From SOKG01 sp964502665 (lineage in GTDB: Bacteria > Chloroflexota > Dehalococcoidia > SZUA-161): a stretch of DNA of 12,592 nt. Position 1 is the first letter of the stretch. Each line of letters starts with the position of its first letter. The notes below the pieces were generated by a model, which saw only the letters and a program-made list of their open reading frames with translations, did not search any database and was not told where the DNA came from. The stretch lies in assembly GCA_964502665.1 (NCBI GenBank), contig CAZCXP010000070.1:1-12592 (forward strand). Direction: 5' to 3'. The position numbers were made by a program, and so were the translations under genes. Below, one piece after another: positions 11,965-12,592 of the stretch.

Positions 11965-12592
11965 ATGAAAGCACTGTCTACAAAGCAAAGGCGCATCCTC
12001 GCCTTTCTACGCCGCTTCCGCGAGGAGAAGGACTATCCTCCAACCATCAGGGACATTCTCAGGGGTTGTGGCATTAGCTCGACCTCGGTGGTGGACTACA
12101 ATCTGAAGGTCCTGGAGAGGGAGGGCCATATCCGCCGCGACCGTGAGGTGTCGAGGGGCATCGAGCTCCTCGGTAGGGAGCGAAGGCGCATGGTGATGGT
12201 GCCCGTCATCGGCTACATAGCTGCTGGCGAGCCGATACCGGTGCCGACATCCGATACCTGGGAGATGGAGCCGCTGGACGCTGTCGAGGTCAGCAGTGAG
12301 CTTACTCGCGATCGGGGCAACGTCTATGCGCTGAGGGTAAAGGGGACGTCGATGATCGATGCCCTGATCAATGATGGCGACCTAGTTTTGATGCAGCAGG
12401 CGGCGACTGCCGAGGACGGTGAGATGGTAGCTGCCTGGCTCAAGGCGGAGGGGGAGACAACCCTGAAGAAGCTCTACCGTGAGCGTGGCCGCATTCGCCT
12501 CCAGCCGGCCAACTCCGAGATGAAGCCGGTCTACGCTGCCCCTGAAAACGTGGAGGTTCAGGGAAAGGTCGTCGGCGTCATCAGACAAGTTT
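11965..12592 (+). CDS. lexA: LexA repressor (SOS response), cut at the window edge
   Basis: 209 residues are visible, about the full family length, so only a few codons and the stop are missing. LexA represses SOS genes and, when RecA is activated by DNA damage, cuts itself. The N-terminal winged helix (1-70) shows YPPTIRDI (24-31), the recognition helix region SSTSVVDYNLKVLEREG (38-54) and a wing near IRRDREVSRGIEL. The C-terminal peptidase (S24) has the Ala87-Gly88 cleavage site in YIAAGEP, catalytic Ser129 in KGTSMIDALINDGD and Lys168 in TTLKKLY. The usual GDSM is GTSM here. Ribosome site GAGGTGA (11954-11960) before the ATG at 11965. Promoter and SOS box upstream point to self-regulation. 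Confidence 0.96.
   Translation, partial: MKALSTKQRRILAFLRRFREEKDYPPTIRDILRGCGISSTSVVDYNLKVLEREGHIRRDREVSRGIELLGRERRRMVMVPVIGYIAAGEPIPVPTSDTWEMEPLDAVEVSSELTRDRGNVYALRVKGTSMIDALINDGDLVLMQQAATAEDGEMVAAWLKAEGETTLKKLYRERGRIRLQPANSEMKPVYAAPENVEVQGKVVGVIRQV

Noticed and set aside
1..12592. CRISPR, phage, IS transposase, toxin-antitoxin or defence system
   Set aside because: No regularly spaced repeats, transposase, integrase, nuclease-helicase or small toxin pair was found; the repeats are short isolated palindromes.

Overview
The window looks like a chromosomal segment of a moderately GC-rich bacterium, most likely a Chloroflexota member near Dehalococcoidia. This is an inference. It rests on the adenosylcobalamin-dependent (class II) ribonucleotide reductase, the YggS-ProC-YggT block, a LexA with a GAAC-N4-GTTC type box, a monoderm-style lipoprotein with a Thr/Pro linker, and several families of short palindromic repeats between genes. 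No marker here proves the phylum.

Layout. Positions 1-4591 are a plus-strand run of housekeeping genes: the 3' part of a class II ribonucleotide reductase (nrdJ), a radical SAM protein of unknown role with a Cys-rich tail, a YggS-type PLP-binding protein, proC, and a YggT-type membrane protein. The spacings are tight (15, 3 and -4 bp), except for a 195-bp repeat-filled gap before proC. Positions 4595-7885 run on the minus strand: a YtcJ-type amidohydrolase, a small secreted helical protein just upstream of it with its own extended -10 promoter, and a membrane-anchored two-domain protein with a Thr/Pro linker. A divergent intergenic region (7886-8193) carries a good minus-strand promoter overlapped by a perfect 12-bp palindrome. 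It leads on the plus strand to a lipoprotein with a LolA-like domain, which ends in a very strong intrinsic terminator.

Positions 9109-9298 are repeat DNA. mnmG (tRNA wobble-uridine modification) follows on the minus strand, divergent from rpsT (ribosomal protein S20, TTG start). A terminator, a long hairpin repeat and a lexA gene with promoter and SOS box close the window. lexA is cut at the right edge within a few codons of its expected end.

Functional picture. Most genes are core metabolism and information processing: deoxynucleotide synthesis, proline synthesis and PLP homeostasis, tRNA modification, the ribosome and SOS control. The 6181-8916 stretch is an accessory patch of envelope or secreted proteins. 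I see no phage, IS transposase, CRISPR array, tRNA or rRNA, and no convincing new multi-gene system. The most interesting signals are small: palindromic repeats that also enter a coding region, the operator-like palindrome on a promoter, the rpsT start architecture and the lexA SOS box.
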